DNA of 64,000 nucleotides from Torymus aiolomorphi (lineage: Eukaryota; Arthropoda; Insecta; Hymenoptera; Torymidae): positions 112,236,011-112,300,010 of the forward strand of contig CM070877.1 in NCBI GenBank assembly GCA_036365515.1. Direction: 5' to 3'. The notes under the pieces were generated by a model. It saw nothing but the letters and a program-made list of their open reading frames with translations, did not search any database and was not told where the DNA came from. The translations under genes were made by a program, and so were the position numbers. Positions 20,475-29,470 of this stretch are shown here, one piece after another; within the stretch, counting starts at the first letter, position 1, and every line of letters begins with the position of its first letter.

Positions 20475-21216
20475 GTAATCTCCTCAAAGGTTTTCTTTAT
20501 AGTAATATAATCCATCATCAAGATCCTGTGTCATTTTTACTTCTGTAATCCAATTACCAATGCGATCATGTCCTTCTTGTTTTGTAATTTTTAAAGAATC
20601 CCAACCAAGGGACAAATTCTTAAGATTACGGGGCACCTCATTGTAATCATTTTCCTTAGATTCACTTGTACTTGCCGCAGAATTAGAATCTCCACGTTCG
20701 CCTTCAGTTCTAGCTTGCTTTCTCTGTACATTTTCTTTTGTGGCTACTCTCTGATTAGATACTATTTGAGCAATATTACTACTTCCTTTTGCTGTTCTAC
20801 ATTCTTACCCCTGCCTGGTTTCCTTTGATTCTTCTTTGCCAATAAAATAGGATCAAGTGTAGCCTCTCCCTTTGTGCTAAACAACTTTGATGTTTTTCTT
20901 CCAAAGTATCACCGTATTTCAAACCAGGAGCCATGAGAGCAGACATCAATCTATCCCAAAATGAGAAAGCACACAAATCTAAGTGAGCTCCAACATTGAT
21001 TAAAGCACTGCCTGTTTCTTTAGGTGAACCGGAAAAGGTCCTGGTTTCTAGACTGCTGCTCTCCATAAACTGATCAAGCAGCATTTTCAGCCGCTGCTCC
21101 GAGTTTATGGTTTCCCGATGGCTCGGTTTTTTGTACAACTTCTCCTTGACCATCGCCTCGGCGAGACGTGCGCGCTCCTCGTGCAGCCGCCGCTGCTGTT
21201 CCAGGAGGGTCTTCGT
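20475..21216 (-). pseudogene. SF3A3 (SF3a60 splicing factor subunit) pseudogene with internal deletions
   Basis: Three parts of splicing factor 3A subunit 3 appear in order. First the N-terminus (LLEQQRRLHEERARLAEAM, then INSEQRLKMLLDQFME), where the start ATG has become ACG at 21216. Then, after loss of about 200 residues, the middle (FSGSPKETGSALINVGAHLDL, LMSALMAPGLKYGDTLEE, RVATKENVQRKQART, NLKNLSLGWDS). Then, after loss of the zinc-finger part, the extreme C-terminus (KKTFEE frame near 20490). Frameshifts lie between parts, for example near 20815. I see no introns in the parts left, which fits a processed copy that later suffered deletions. Confidence 0.8.
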
Positions 21217-21501
21217 CGTGAACGATCGTCGGCAAGATGATCGAGTGTTGACGCACTCAGTTATTTACGTTTGGGGTTAGTATATAAGTGGCAGTCCGCG
21301 ACGCGATGTACCCATAGACATAAGAGAGCTATGGATGTACCTAACTCGACGACGCGCGCGCAGCTGTGCTGCAGCCTGCAGCGCATGTGCTTGGGTGTAC
21401 ACGCACACGGGCAAGGCCAACAGTGTCGCCGCCATTGCAGGCGATGTTACACATTATCCATATGATAATAGGTAATAATCTATTTTTTTTTTTTTTTTGC
21501 A

Positions 21502-21752
21502 AATTATGTAAAATCAAGAGAACATTGCTCTAAGTTTCATAATATTATACCCTTCTGAAAAGTTTCAAGTCAAAATATTAATTCGTTTTTGCGCAAACTT
21601 TGAACAAAATTTTGACATCACGCTTCGTCCACCTCGAAATTTTGTTCAAAGTTTATGCAAAAACGAATTGATATTTTGACTTGAAATTTGGCAGGAAGGT
21701 AGAATATTGTGAAACTTAGAGCAATGTTCTCTTGATTTTGCATAATTCGGTA
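21502..21752. repeat. Foldback repeat, arms about 110 bp
   Basis: Left arm (AATCAAGAGAACATTGCTCTAAG... CGAATT-type block) and right arm are reverse complements around a short GC-richer loop at 21610-21640 (ACATCACGCTTCGTCC). No coding potential. MITE-like hairpin or relic. Confidence 0.7.
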
Positions 21753-21825
21753 TATTTTCTTTTTTATTAGCTTCAAACCGCTGAATCGACTCGGTCGGTA
21801 AAAATTGACTATGGCACCCCCTTAA

Positions 21826-22291
21826 TGTTGTGAAAATTAATTGTGTGATTATTATCTTTGATATGCGTAAATAAAGACGAATTTTGGTCCCTATCACTGT
21901 ACTTTTTTTGATGTTCTTTTATTCTGACGTTCAACCGTCTACCATGCCCTACGTACAACGCATTACAATTATTACAATTTATTTTATACATTACGTTCGC
22001 ATTATTATTTTTGACATTTTTGTCGTTTCCTAAGACTATAATACTGTTTAGTTTATTGATTGTACTAAAAACAACATTTGTGTTGTATTTTTTAAAGAAA
22101 TTTTTCATAAAACATTCCATTTCTTTGACGAAAGGTAAAACAATCATTCTTTTTTTATTTAAATTATTGACAGTTTGTGTATTGTTTTGTGTAATATTAT
22201 TATTGGATTTTATCTTTTTTAAGGACTTGTTAATATGGTATTCTATTACATTAAGTGGATAATCATTGTTTTTTAACAGTAGTTTTATAGA
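21826..22291 (-). repeat. Inverted internal fragment of PLE2
   Basis: Reverse complement of about 22831-23290. On the minus strand it encodes the RT tail joined in frame to the first half of the GIY-YIG domain, so it preserves the intact reading frame that is broken in the plus copy. It ends at CACAACATTA, before the second half of the nuclease. Confidence 0.85.
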
Positions 22292-23022
22292 TTACACATA
22301 AAATTAACATCAATTGCTCTGTATTCCTCTATGTTATCAAGTACATCTTAAATAACAATTTTTTTCAATTTAATGAAAAATTTTATAGACAGACTTTTGT
22401 TTCGGCTATGGGCAACCCTATAAGTCTGATTCTGTCAGATATCGTCATGGAGGATTTAGAAGTTTACTGTATAAGCAAATTACAATCAAAACCGATATTT
22501 TATTTTCGTTATGTGGATGACATTGTGCTGTGTATACACAAGAATAACATAGATGATACGTTAAAGACCTTTAATTCGTATGACATGAACTTACAATTCG
22601 AACGATCTATCAATAATAGCATTAGTTTCTTAGACATAGAAGTTATTATTAACGAACAAAGAAATATTATCACAAATTGGTATAAAAAACCTATTTTTTC
22701 TGGACGTTACCTTAACTACAATTCACACCACCCCCTCAGCAACAAAATTGCTATTATTTACTGTTTAGTTGATAGAGCAATAAAATTGTCACATAATAAC
22801 TTTCATGAAATAAACATCTCCTCTATAAAACTACTGTTAAAAAACAATGATTATCCACTTAACGTAATAGAATACCATATTAACAAGCGCTTAAAAAAGA
22901 TAAAATCCAATAATAATATTACACAAAACAATACACAAACTGTCAATAATTTAAATAAAAAAGAGAATGATTGTTTTACCTTTTGTCAAAGAAATGGAAT
23001 GTTTTATGAAAAATTTCTTTAA
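22291..23022 (+). pseudogene. Penelope-type reverse transcriptase, C-terminal part (PLE2)
   Basis: Open from 22291 right after a TAG at the fold-back junction. It shows FYRQTFVSAMGNPISLILSD, the catalytic FRYVDDIVL box and the FLDIEV block of the RT palm, then a Lys/Asn-rich linker. The finger domain is missing. Relative to the inverted copy it has one extra base in an A-run near 22965, which shifts it out of frame with the nuclease; the RT frame then ends at 23022. Confidence 0.85.
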
Positions 23023-23476
23023 AAAATACAACACAAATGTCGTTTTTAGTACAATCAATAAACTAAACAGTATTATAGTCTTAGGAAAGGACAAAAATGT
23101 CAAAAATAATAATGCGAACATAGTGTATAAAATAAATTGTAATAATTGTAATGCGTCGTACGTAGGGCATGGTAGACGGTTGAACGTCAGAATAAAAGAA
23201 CATAAAAAAAAGTACAGTGATAGGGACCAAAATTCATCTTTATTTACGCATATCAAAGATAATAACCACACAATTAATTTTCACAACATTAAAATATTAG
23301 ATATTGAAAATAATAGAGAAAAAAGATTATTCTCCGAAGCGTTATTTATCCATACACAAAAAAACTTTGTCAATAAACAATTCGAAATTAGTAGACTACC
23401 ATACATATATAATAATCTGATAAATAATTGCGAATTTTTGGTCTCTAACGAATATACCAGCCAAATTTTGAGCTGA
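22967..23476 (+). CDS. GIY-YIG endonuclease of PLE2
   Basis: 169 codons. NIVYKINCNNC leads into ASYVGHGRRLNVRIKEH with the catalytic Arg, followed by FTHIKDNNHTINF and the metal-ligand Glu in LFSEALFI. The domain is complete in this copy, though it overlaps the RT frame by 56 nt after the one-base shift. It would cut DNA for target-primed reverse transcription. Confidence 0.82.
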   Translation: MIVLPFVKEMECFMKNFFKKYNTNVVFSTINKLNSIIVLGKDKNVKNNNANIVYKINCNNCNASYVGHGRRLNVRIKEHKKKYSDRDQNSSLFTHIKDNNHTINFHNIKILDIENNREKRLFSEALFIHTQKNFVNKQFEISRLPYIYNNLINNCEFLVSNEYTSQILS

Positions 23477-23752
23477 AATGTAACCAGCGCTTGTACAGTA
23501 GAGGTATCCACGCCTCTCATAGTCTTAGTCTATCGTAGACTATCCTTATATACGCATACACACACACACTATTGTACTGACGACTATATAAAGCCCGAAA
23601 ATTGTATTATAAAGTCATTGACGAGCGGATTATTGCCCGCGCATTTAACTGACGATAAGAATGTAAATTGTAAGTTTTCATTTTAATTATCAATTGTGTA
23701 TAATTAGTGTGGTTTACCAAAGTGTTAAATATGTATTATAATTTATAGATTC

Positions 23753-23785
23753 CTGAAGAGGGAGATAGAATTAAATCTCCGAAAC
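23753..23785 (+). ncRNA. Hammerhead-ribozyme-like motif at the PLE2 end
   Basis: CTGAAGA, then the hairpin GGAGAT / ATCTCC with an 8-nt loop, then GAAAC, which is the conserved hammerhead order (CUGANGA, stem II, GAAA). One extra G stands between CTGAAGA and the stem. I could not identify stems I and III or the cleavage triplet. Penelope-like elements are known to carry hammerheads at this place. PLE1 has a weaker version at 15722-15753 and, inverted, near 14900-14934. Confidence 0.5.
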
Positions 23786-23812
23786 GTTGAACTTAATTAT
23801 GGTATTTTATTG

Positions 23813-24940
23813 TTAAAGCAATTTAACAAAAGATCCCAATCCCCATGGTAGTAAATGGCCATCAGCTTCTAAATTTTCCAATTCCTTATTTTCTTCATCA
23901 TTTCCATCTATGTAATAGTCTTGTACAAGAAGTAAATTAACATGCATAGTTTTCTTTAATGATGTTACATAACACGGATTAACCCGAAATTTACTGTTAC
24001 ACATATTTAAAATATAAACATTAACAGAAACATGATTTTGTTTTTCAAATTTACTTATTTGTTTTGGTGTAACAGGAAACTCTACTCCATCAAAGTTATG
24101 TTCGTTTTCGAATTTTTTATACAGACTAACTCGCTCTGAATCACGGTTTTGAGGATGTAGTGCAGCTAATATAGACCACTTAAAGCATTGATTATCTTTG
24201 TTTTGAACATTTATACACGCCTTCTTTGTAAGTATTTCTTTAGGTAGTGGTATATAAGAACTACCCTTCATCGGTTCAAACTTATTAATATTTATCGTAA
24301 GACTTAAAATCTGAAGTAAACTCCATCCTGAATCTCTTTCTGCAAATTCCTCCATCTCTCGCTGAATAACTTGCTCGATATTAAGTTCAAAACATTCCTT
24401 CAAGTCCGTAATTTTGTAAATAGGCACATTCTCTGTGTTAAAGTATTTTAGTTCAGCACTTACCGAATCACTTTTCTGTATCACATATTCCGCAGCAAGT
24501 TCAGCATTCACTTTGAGTGCGTTATACTCCTTGAGGGACGATTCAATCTTTGACTTGAACACAGCTTGAGCATCCTTCATGAATGAGACGATGTCTAAAT
24601 GCCCCAGGTTTCTTCTCTCAAACGCCGAAAACACATCATCCCATTTTACACTAGTTTCACTCACTGCTGATGGATTTTGTCTTAATTCACCACCTATTTT
24701 AAGAAACTCTCGCAACTTATTTTGAATATAGAGCAAGTGTGTCATAAAAGTTTGACTCTTCTTCTTCTGAACTCTAGTCAGCGTTCCTGAAGATATTATC
24801 TTCTGCAGCTCTTCAATAAGGCCGATGCACATATCAAACCACAGCTGTATATCACTAGAGACCGCAATATCATTCTTTGTATATTCTAAAGATTTCCATA
24901 AACACTTTATATTCTCACGGAAAATGTTTAGTTGCGCCAT
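23813..24940 (-). CDS. Polinton/Maverick-type hypothetical protein (pre-polymerase region)
   Basis: An intronless frame of 375 codons starting ATGGCGCAAC. The N-terminal 200 residues are helical and partly coiled coil. The C-terminal part contains the block ACINVQNKDNQCFKWSIL followed by AALHP, EFPVTPKQISKFEKQN and MHVNLLL, which I know from insect Polinton/Maverick ORFs where it precedes a family B DNA polymerase. The conserved Cys-Phe-x-Trp could mark a cysteine-protease-like fold, but that is a guess. No polymerase follows: the frame ends at 23813, right at the end of PLE2, so the gene may have been cut by that insertion. Its upstream region has TATA and a heat-shock-type element. Family attribution is from memory of the motif, not a search. 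Confidence 0.6.
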   Translation of the reverse strand: MAQLNIFRENIKCLWKSLEYTKNDIAVSSDIQLWFDMCIGLIEELQKIISSGTLTRVQKKKSQTFMTHLLYIQNKLREFLKIGGELRQNPSAVSETSVKWDDVFSAFERRNLGHLDIVSFMKDAQAVFKSKIESSLKEYNALKVNAELAAEYVIQKSDSVSAELKYFNTENVPIYKITDLKECFELNIEQVIQREMEEFAERDSGWSLLQILSLTININKFEPMKGSSYIPLPKEILTKKACINVQNKDNQCFKWSILAALHPQNRDSERVSLYKKFENEHNFDGVEFPVTPKQISKFEKQNHVSVNVYILNMCNSKFRVNPCYVTSLKKTMHVNLLLVQDYYIDGNDEENKELENLEADGHLLPWGLGSFVKLL

Positions 24941-25107
24941 CCTTTCTGATTGAAATCACAGCTTGAAATAATGTAGCTCTACGATAACTTGAAGTCCCAA
25001 ATTATGGCTAGCTGAAAAGATGATCTTCTTATACGCTGATCTCTCAATAGTAGGTTGTTCTCACTCGATGCATCTCGCTGGAATGATCAATCCTGTGATT
25101 GCAGCTT
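24941..25107 (-). other. Presumed 5' UTR of the Polinton-type gene
   Basis: The sequence between the TATA box at 25108-25118 and the ATG at 24940. No ORF. Confidence 0.4.
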
Positions 25108-25175
25108 CCTTATATCCCCATTCTAGTGGTGGGAGTATTCCAAGAACTTCAAGATGTAAAAAAACTTCTAGAAGC
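25108..25175 (-). promoter_or_regulatory. TATA box and heat-shock-type element upstream of the 24940 gene
   Basis: On the minus strand GCTTCTAGAAGTTT (TTC-TA-GAA at 25173-25166, a two-unit heat shock element with a near third) lies about 50 bp before GGGATATAAGG (25118-25108). Order and spacing match a heat-shock promoter facing the gene at 24940. Confidence 0.55.
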
Positions 25176-25403
25176 ATATTGACCAGTTAGTGTGTGACTT
25201 CTCTTTGATTAACTCATCGCAGTCGAATGGAAACATAATTTAAAAAAAAAAGAGAGAAAATGGTAGGAGCCCCAACCACCGCTTCCGACCTGTGAGAAAC
25301 ATCCACCGACTATCTCGAAAAATTTCCTCTCCATTGTTTTCTCTCGTTTTTTTTTATTTTATTTATTTTGTTTTAATTTTAGTTTTGATTACATTTCCTA
25401 ATC

Positions 25404-26039
25404 TTATTCCTCAAAATAATAATAATATTCTTCACGATTTGCAATAATATTGTCACCCCAAAGTATAAGTGGCTTACTATACCCTCGCGGATGCTCGAGG
25501 AGCCATTTGCGGAGAGCCACAACCTTTCTCACTGCGCATGCCGGATTGGGATGATTCTTATGTATTGTGCAGGAGACATCTACTTCTTTTACAATATCCT
25601 TCGGTACATTCGGGCCTTGCCATTTATGTTCCAAATCAGAGATGAATCTGTAAATCATAATTCAAATAGGAAAAAAAAAGTTGACATTTTTATTTATTTT
25701 TTTATATATTACTTACTTAAGAGGGAAAAATAACATCAACCAGTGGTAAGTAATCATTCCGTACACATAAATGATTTTTGCGTCAGCCAATATGCTGTTC
25801 CTTATGAAAAGGAACATGTCTTTAAATGGGATGCTGCCCGAATGCCACGGTATTCCATGAACCGCTTCTTCAATCATCTTCGTGATTGTCCGCTCTGTTT
25901 CTGTCAAAAGATAAGGCGGTTTGAGGTGAAGAATTATTGGCGTGGAATCTTAAGTGACTTCCAGAATAGCTATCTCCTTGGGAACAAACATCTTATCCGG
26001 TGATGTATAATATCCCTCAACACTTACAATAACTTCCAT
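25404..26039 (-). pseudogene. Two-exon hypothetical gene, paralogue of 27007-27706, one in-frame stop
   Basis: Exon 1 runs 26039-25717 from ATGGAAGTTATTG; the intron is 25716-25648 (GTAAGT...TTTACAG, 69 nt); exon 2 ends at 25404. Shared with the plus-strand paralogue are ME-IV-V at the start, F-PKEIAILEV, a Lys-Pro-Pro, HGIPWHSG, and the C-terminal CTIHK...PACAV...LRKWLLE block. The intron sits at the same place and in the same phase. A single TAA (25952-25950) interrupts exon 1; the frame on both sides stays homologous, so this is one nonsense change in an otherwise well-kept gene. Function unknown; the family recurs in insect genomes near Polinton-like genes as far as I recall. Confidence 0.7.
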
Positions 26040-26089
26040 GTTGACTCTTGGAATTGAAGGCAGACGAGTATGATTGAACAGACAGCAGC

Positions 26090-26935
26090 AGGACTCCTTT
26101 ATAGCCCTTCCCGGGGTCAAGAAGATTCGGAGAGGAATAGAGAGAAACTTCCAGATGGATAGCAGCGACAATGCCTGAACACCTCCGTCGTTGACAGCAA
26201 TTTCTGAAGTAATCGACTCTCACAGGTCCTCCTGATATTTGGCCGAATGAGTGAATGAGGCCAAGCGAGCACAGCAGTTCCTCTTATAGCCCTCTCCGAG
26301 TTCGAGAATTTTCAGAGAGGGAAGAGAACCTTCCAGAACAGCAGCGGTAGTGGTAAATCAAGAAGTGGGGGAAGAAGCCACAGCTATAAGGAGCGGTGCA
26401 GCAGAGACAGCGGCACAGTCGACCTCTTCGTTGTCAGCCAGCAGCAAGTCCTGAACACCTCAGCCAAGAACTCCTCCCCGGTAGACGGCTCTCTCTGCAG
26501 ATCCTCCTGGTGCTTGGCCGGATGAGTGAATGAGGCCAAGCGGGCACAGCAGCTCCTCTTATAGCCCTCTCCGAGCTCGAGAATTTTCAGAGAGGGGAGA
26601 GAACCTTCCAGAACAGCAGCGGCGATGGTAAATCAAGGAGTCGGGAAAGCAGCCACGGCTATAAGAAGCGGTGCAGCAGAGACAGCGGCACAGTCGACTT
26701 CTTCGTTGTCAGCCAGCAGCAAGTCCTGGACACCTCAACCAAGAACTCCTCCCCGGTGGACGGCTCTCTGCAGATTCTCCTGGTGCTTGGCCGGATGAGT
26801 AAATGAGGCCAAGCGGGCACAGCAGATCCTCTTATAGCCCTCTCCGAGCTCGAGAATTTTCAGAGAGGGCAGAGAACCTTCCAGAACAGTAAATCAAGGA
26901 GTCGGGAAAGCAGCCACGGCTATAAGAAGCGGTGC
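26090..26935. promoter_or_regulatory. Triplicated bidirectional heat-shock-type promoter
   Basis: Three tandem units of roughly 270-300 bp (HSE cores at 26301-26338, 26576-26613 and 26849-26886) plus a decayed one at 26090-26170. Each has, in order, CTCTTATAGCC (a TATA box, CTATAAGAG, for the minus strand) and a run of eight 5-bp-phased pentamers of GAA/TTC type ending in GAACCTTCCAGAA, a perfect three-unit heat shock element. Units 1, 2 and 3 then carry CTATAAGGAGCGG, CTATAAGAAGCGG and CTATAAGAAGCGG (TATA for the plus strand). The array lies between divergent genes starting at 26039 (minus) and 27007 (plus). Confidence 0.75.
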
Positions 26936-27006
26936 AGCAAAGACAGCGGCACATTCATCGAGTGCTCCACTTCGAGTACACTACTACGAAAATAAGAGCC
27001 ATTGAA

Positions 27007-27706
27007 ATGGAGTACATCGTAGACGTTCAGGTATTTAGAAGATCGTCCAACTTATTCGTGGTCAAGGAGCTGTCCATCCTCGAGCTCTCCGAAAACTCCA
27101 TTCCATCAGTCTACCATTTCCAGCCACCTTGTCAGTGCAAAAAACTTCTGGATGAAGAAAAGAGGGTAAACGAATGGCTCATTAAAAAGTATCATGGAAT
27201 GGTGTGGGAGTCTGGAATGCTTCTATATAAATGGCTTATAGGTATTTTACAAGGTAGACTCAAGAACGCTACGACAGTCCATGTAAAAGGACTTGAGAAA
27301 AAACGGTGGGTTGAGGAAATGGTTCCCGGAAAGTAAGTATTAGAAAGTAAGTATATTACATAATTTTCATTAATTACATTTTTTAAATATTTTTTTTCTT
27401 AGGCTAGTAAATAATATTGAGGATTTCGGATGCCCGGCGCTAAAAAAAATCCATAAAGAGGAGAAAGTAAGATGCCGATACCATCAGCATTGCTCAAAAC
27501 CAAGCTGCGCTGCAAAGAATGTAGATTCATTGAGATGGTGGTTGTTAGAAAATGTTTACACCTACGACGAATCACCTAACGTATCCTGGGAAGATAAGGA
27601 TGTGTACGGCTGTGATAATAAATATTACTCAAGAGTTGTGCCATTTCCACGCATAGAGAGTATGAAGGAGCTTACTACTGAATTGTTACATTCTATGTAT
27701 ATATAA
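27007..27706 (+). CDS. Two-exon hypothetical protein, intact (209 aa)
   Basis: Exon 1 27007-27332, intron 27333-27402 (GTAAGTAT...TTTCTTAG, 70 nt), exon 2 27403-27706; 209 codons with no break. The chosen ATG gives MEYIVDVQVF, matching the start of the paralogue at 26039; an in-frame ATG at 26932 lies in the promoter. Visible features: a hydrophobic strand with an acidic residue (IVDVQ), F-V-KELSILEL, KKYHGMVWESG, and a Cys/His block (CRYHQHCSKPSCAAKN) before a Trp-rich helix. The strand with Asp and the late His/Cys block recall an RNase H-like or exonuclease fold, but I cannot support an activity. TATA (26919-26926) and a strong heat shock element precede it. Gene family not named to my knowledge. 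Confidence 0.72.
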
Positions 27707-27804
27707 AAATTTTATAATATTTTGTAATTTTATAATATTTTTGTAATTTTATAATATTTTGTAATTTTATAAAATTATTGTAATTTTATAATATTTTATA
27801 ATTT

Positions 27805-27814
27805 TACACACACA

Positions 27815-27876
<62 letters not shown>

Positions 27877-27878
27877 GG

Positions 27879-27911
<33 letters not shown>
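27805..27911. repeat. (CA)n and (CT)n microsatellites
   Basis: About 65 bp of CA with small interruptions, then about 28 bp of CT, in the tail of the plus-strand gene. AT-rich sequence with ATTTTATAATATTTT repeats precedes it. Confidence 0.95.
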
Positions 27912-27915
<4 letters not shown>

Positions 27916-28122
27916 AACTCATTTATTCAAAACATTCATACAGTTAATATTTTTATTTAAAAGAAATACAAATTATACAAATTATACAAAATAGAAAATT
28001 ATTATTAAAAAATGTCTACAGTAAGTTAGTTTTATAAAATATAATAAAGTAATATGTTAAAATACAATAAAATAATTCAAGTAAGTAATAAATTAAAAAT
28101 ACATTAAAAATATAATGAATAT

Positions 28123-28846
28123 TTAAAAATTAGACATCAAATTATTCGCATTGTGAGGAGTACCTGTCGGTACTTTTACAGGTCTTGTAGATTTTCGTAG
28201 CCAAGGTGCACGGTACTCAGCCATAATATAGCCGCTACATCTTCTTCTTCTTTTTCTTCTTCTTTCTTCTTCCTTTCGCTGCTGTGGTTCCGTTGCCAGG
28301 TCGAGGATTGGCATATGGTATGGAGTTAGTGACGAAAACGGTGAAAATAATAATAAATCCATCAACTCCGGGCCAAGAACTTCCCTGACAGGAGGTAGCT
28401 GAGGTGGCCGTTGTAAAAAGGCTAATGGTAGCCTGAAGTCCTGCTAGTCTCGCTGCTCAACATCAGATGGATGCGAAGAAGAAGAAAGCTGCCTCTTTAC
28501 TGACGTCCACGTCGGTAATTGAAGCTCATTAAATACGGGTGATCGCGTTGATTTTTCCTGAAAATATAAAAAATTATTAGCTATAATATAAAAAGGTAAG
28601 TTTTGAACACTTAAATGAAATGGTACTATACCTGCTCACCTTCAACCTCTTACTAGGTGGTGATTGAGATGGTTGCGATGACGAAAGCCGTAGACAAGAC
28701 GACAGCGGTGGCAAACGAGGAGGCAGCGGGGGCTGCGAGCACGGCGACGGCGGTGGACCAGGAGGCAGCGGTGGCCAGAGCGTCAGCGGGTACTGCGGTA
28801 ACGGAATCGTAGGCGATGATGGGAAGGCGGTCGATGTCTCTGTTTC
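28123..28846 (-). pseudogene. Multi-exon proline-rich / basic hypothetical gene, one in-frame stop
   Basis: Reading the minus strand: an acceptor (TTTTACAG) opens a phase-0 exon 28846-28640 rich in Pro (PPLPPGPPPSPCS) and ending SKRLK at GTGAGC; a second acceptor (TTTTCAG) opens the last exon 28557-28123. In that exon a TAG (28446-28444) interrupts the frame, yet coding-like sequence goes on in the same frame (RPPQLPPVREVLGPELMDLL, then a basic stretch ERRRKRRRR and YRAPWL) to the stop at 28123. No first exon or promoter is visible upstream, where (TA)n begins. No known domain. Confidence 0.5.
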
Positions 28847-28860
28847 CTGTAAAAGTAAGT

Positions 28861-29470
<610 letters not shown>

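Larger units (their letters stand above)
21826..23812 (+). mobile_element. Penelope-like retroelement with inverted partial head (PLE2)
   Basis: A plus-strand RT plus GIY-YIG endonuclease unit (22291-23476) is preceded by a shorter piece of the same element in inverse orientation (21826-22291), so the 5' end folds back on itself. The trailing 340 bp carry a TATA-like TATATAAAG near 23591 and a hammerhead-like block at 23753. Partial inverted arrangements are common in Penelope-like elements. The RT is 5' truncated, so the copy is dead. Confidence 0.8.

Noticed and set aside
21271..21465. 64-codon ORF upstream of the SF3A3 pseudogene
   Set aside because: No homology recognised; composition like GC-rich 5' flanking sequence.
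25950..28446. Alternative genetic code or programmed readthrough for the in-frame TAA and TAG stops
   Set aside because: TAA and TAG both serve as normal stops elsewhere in the window, and several other frames here carry plain frameshifts; nonsense mutations are simpler.
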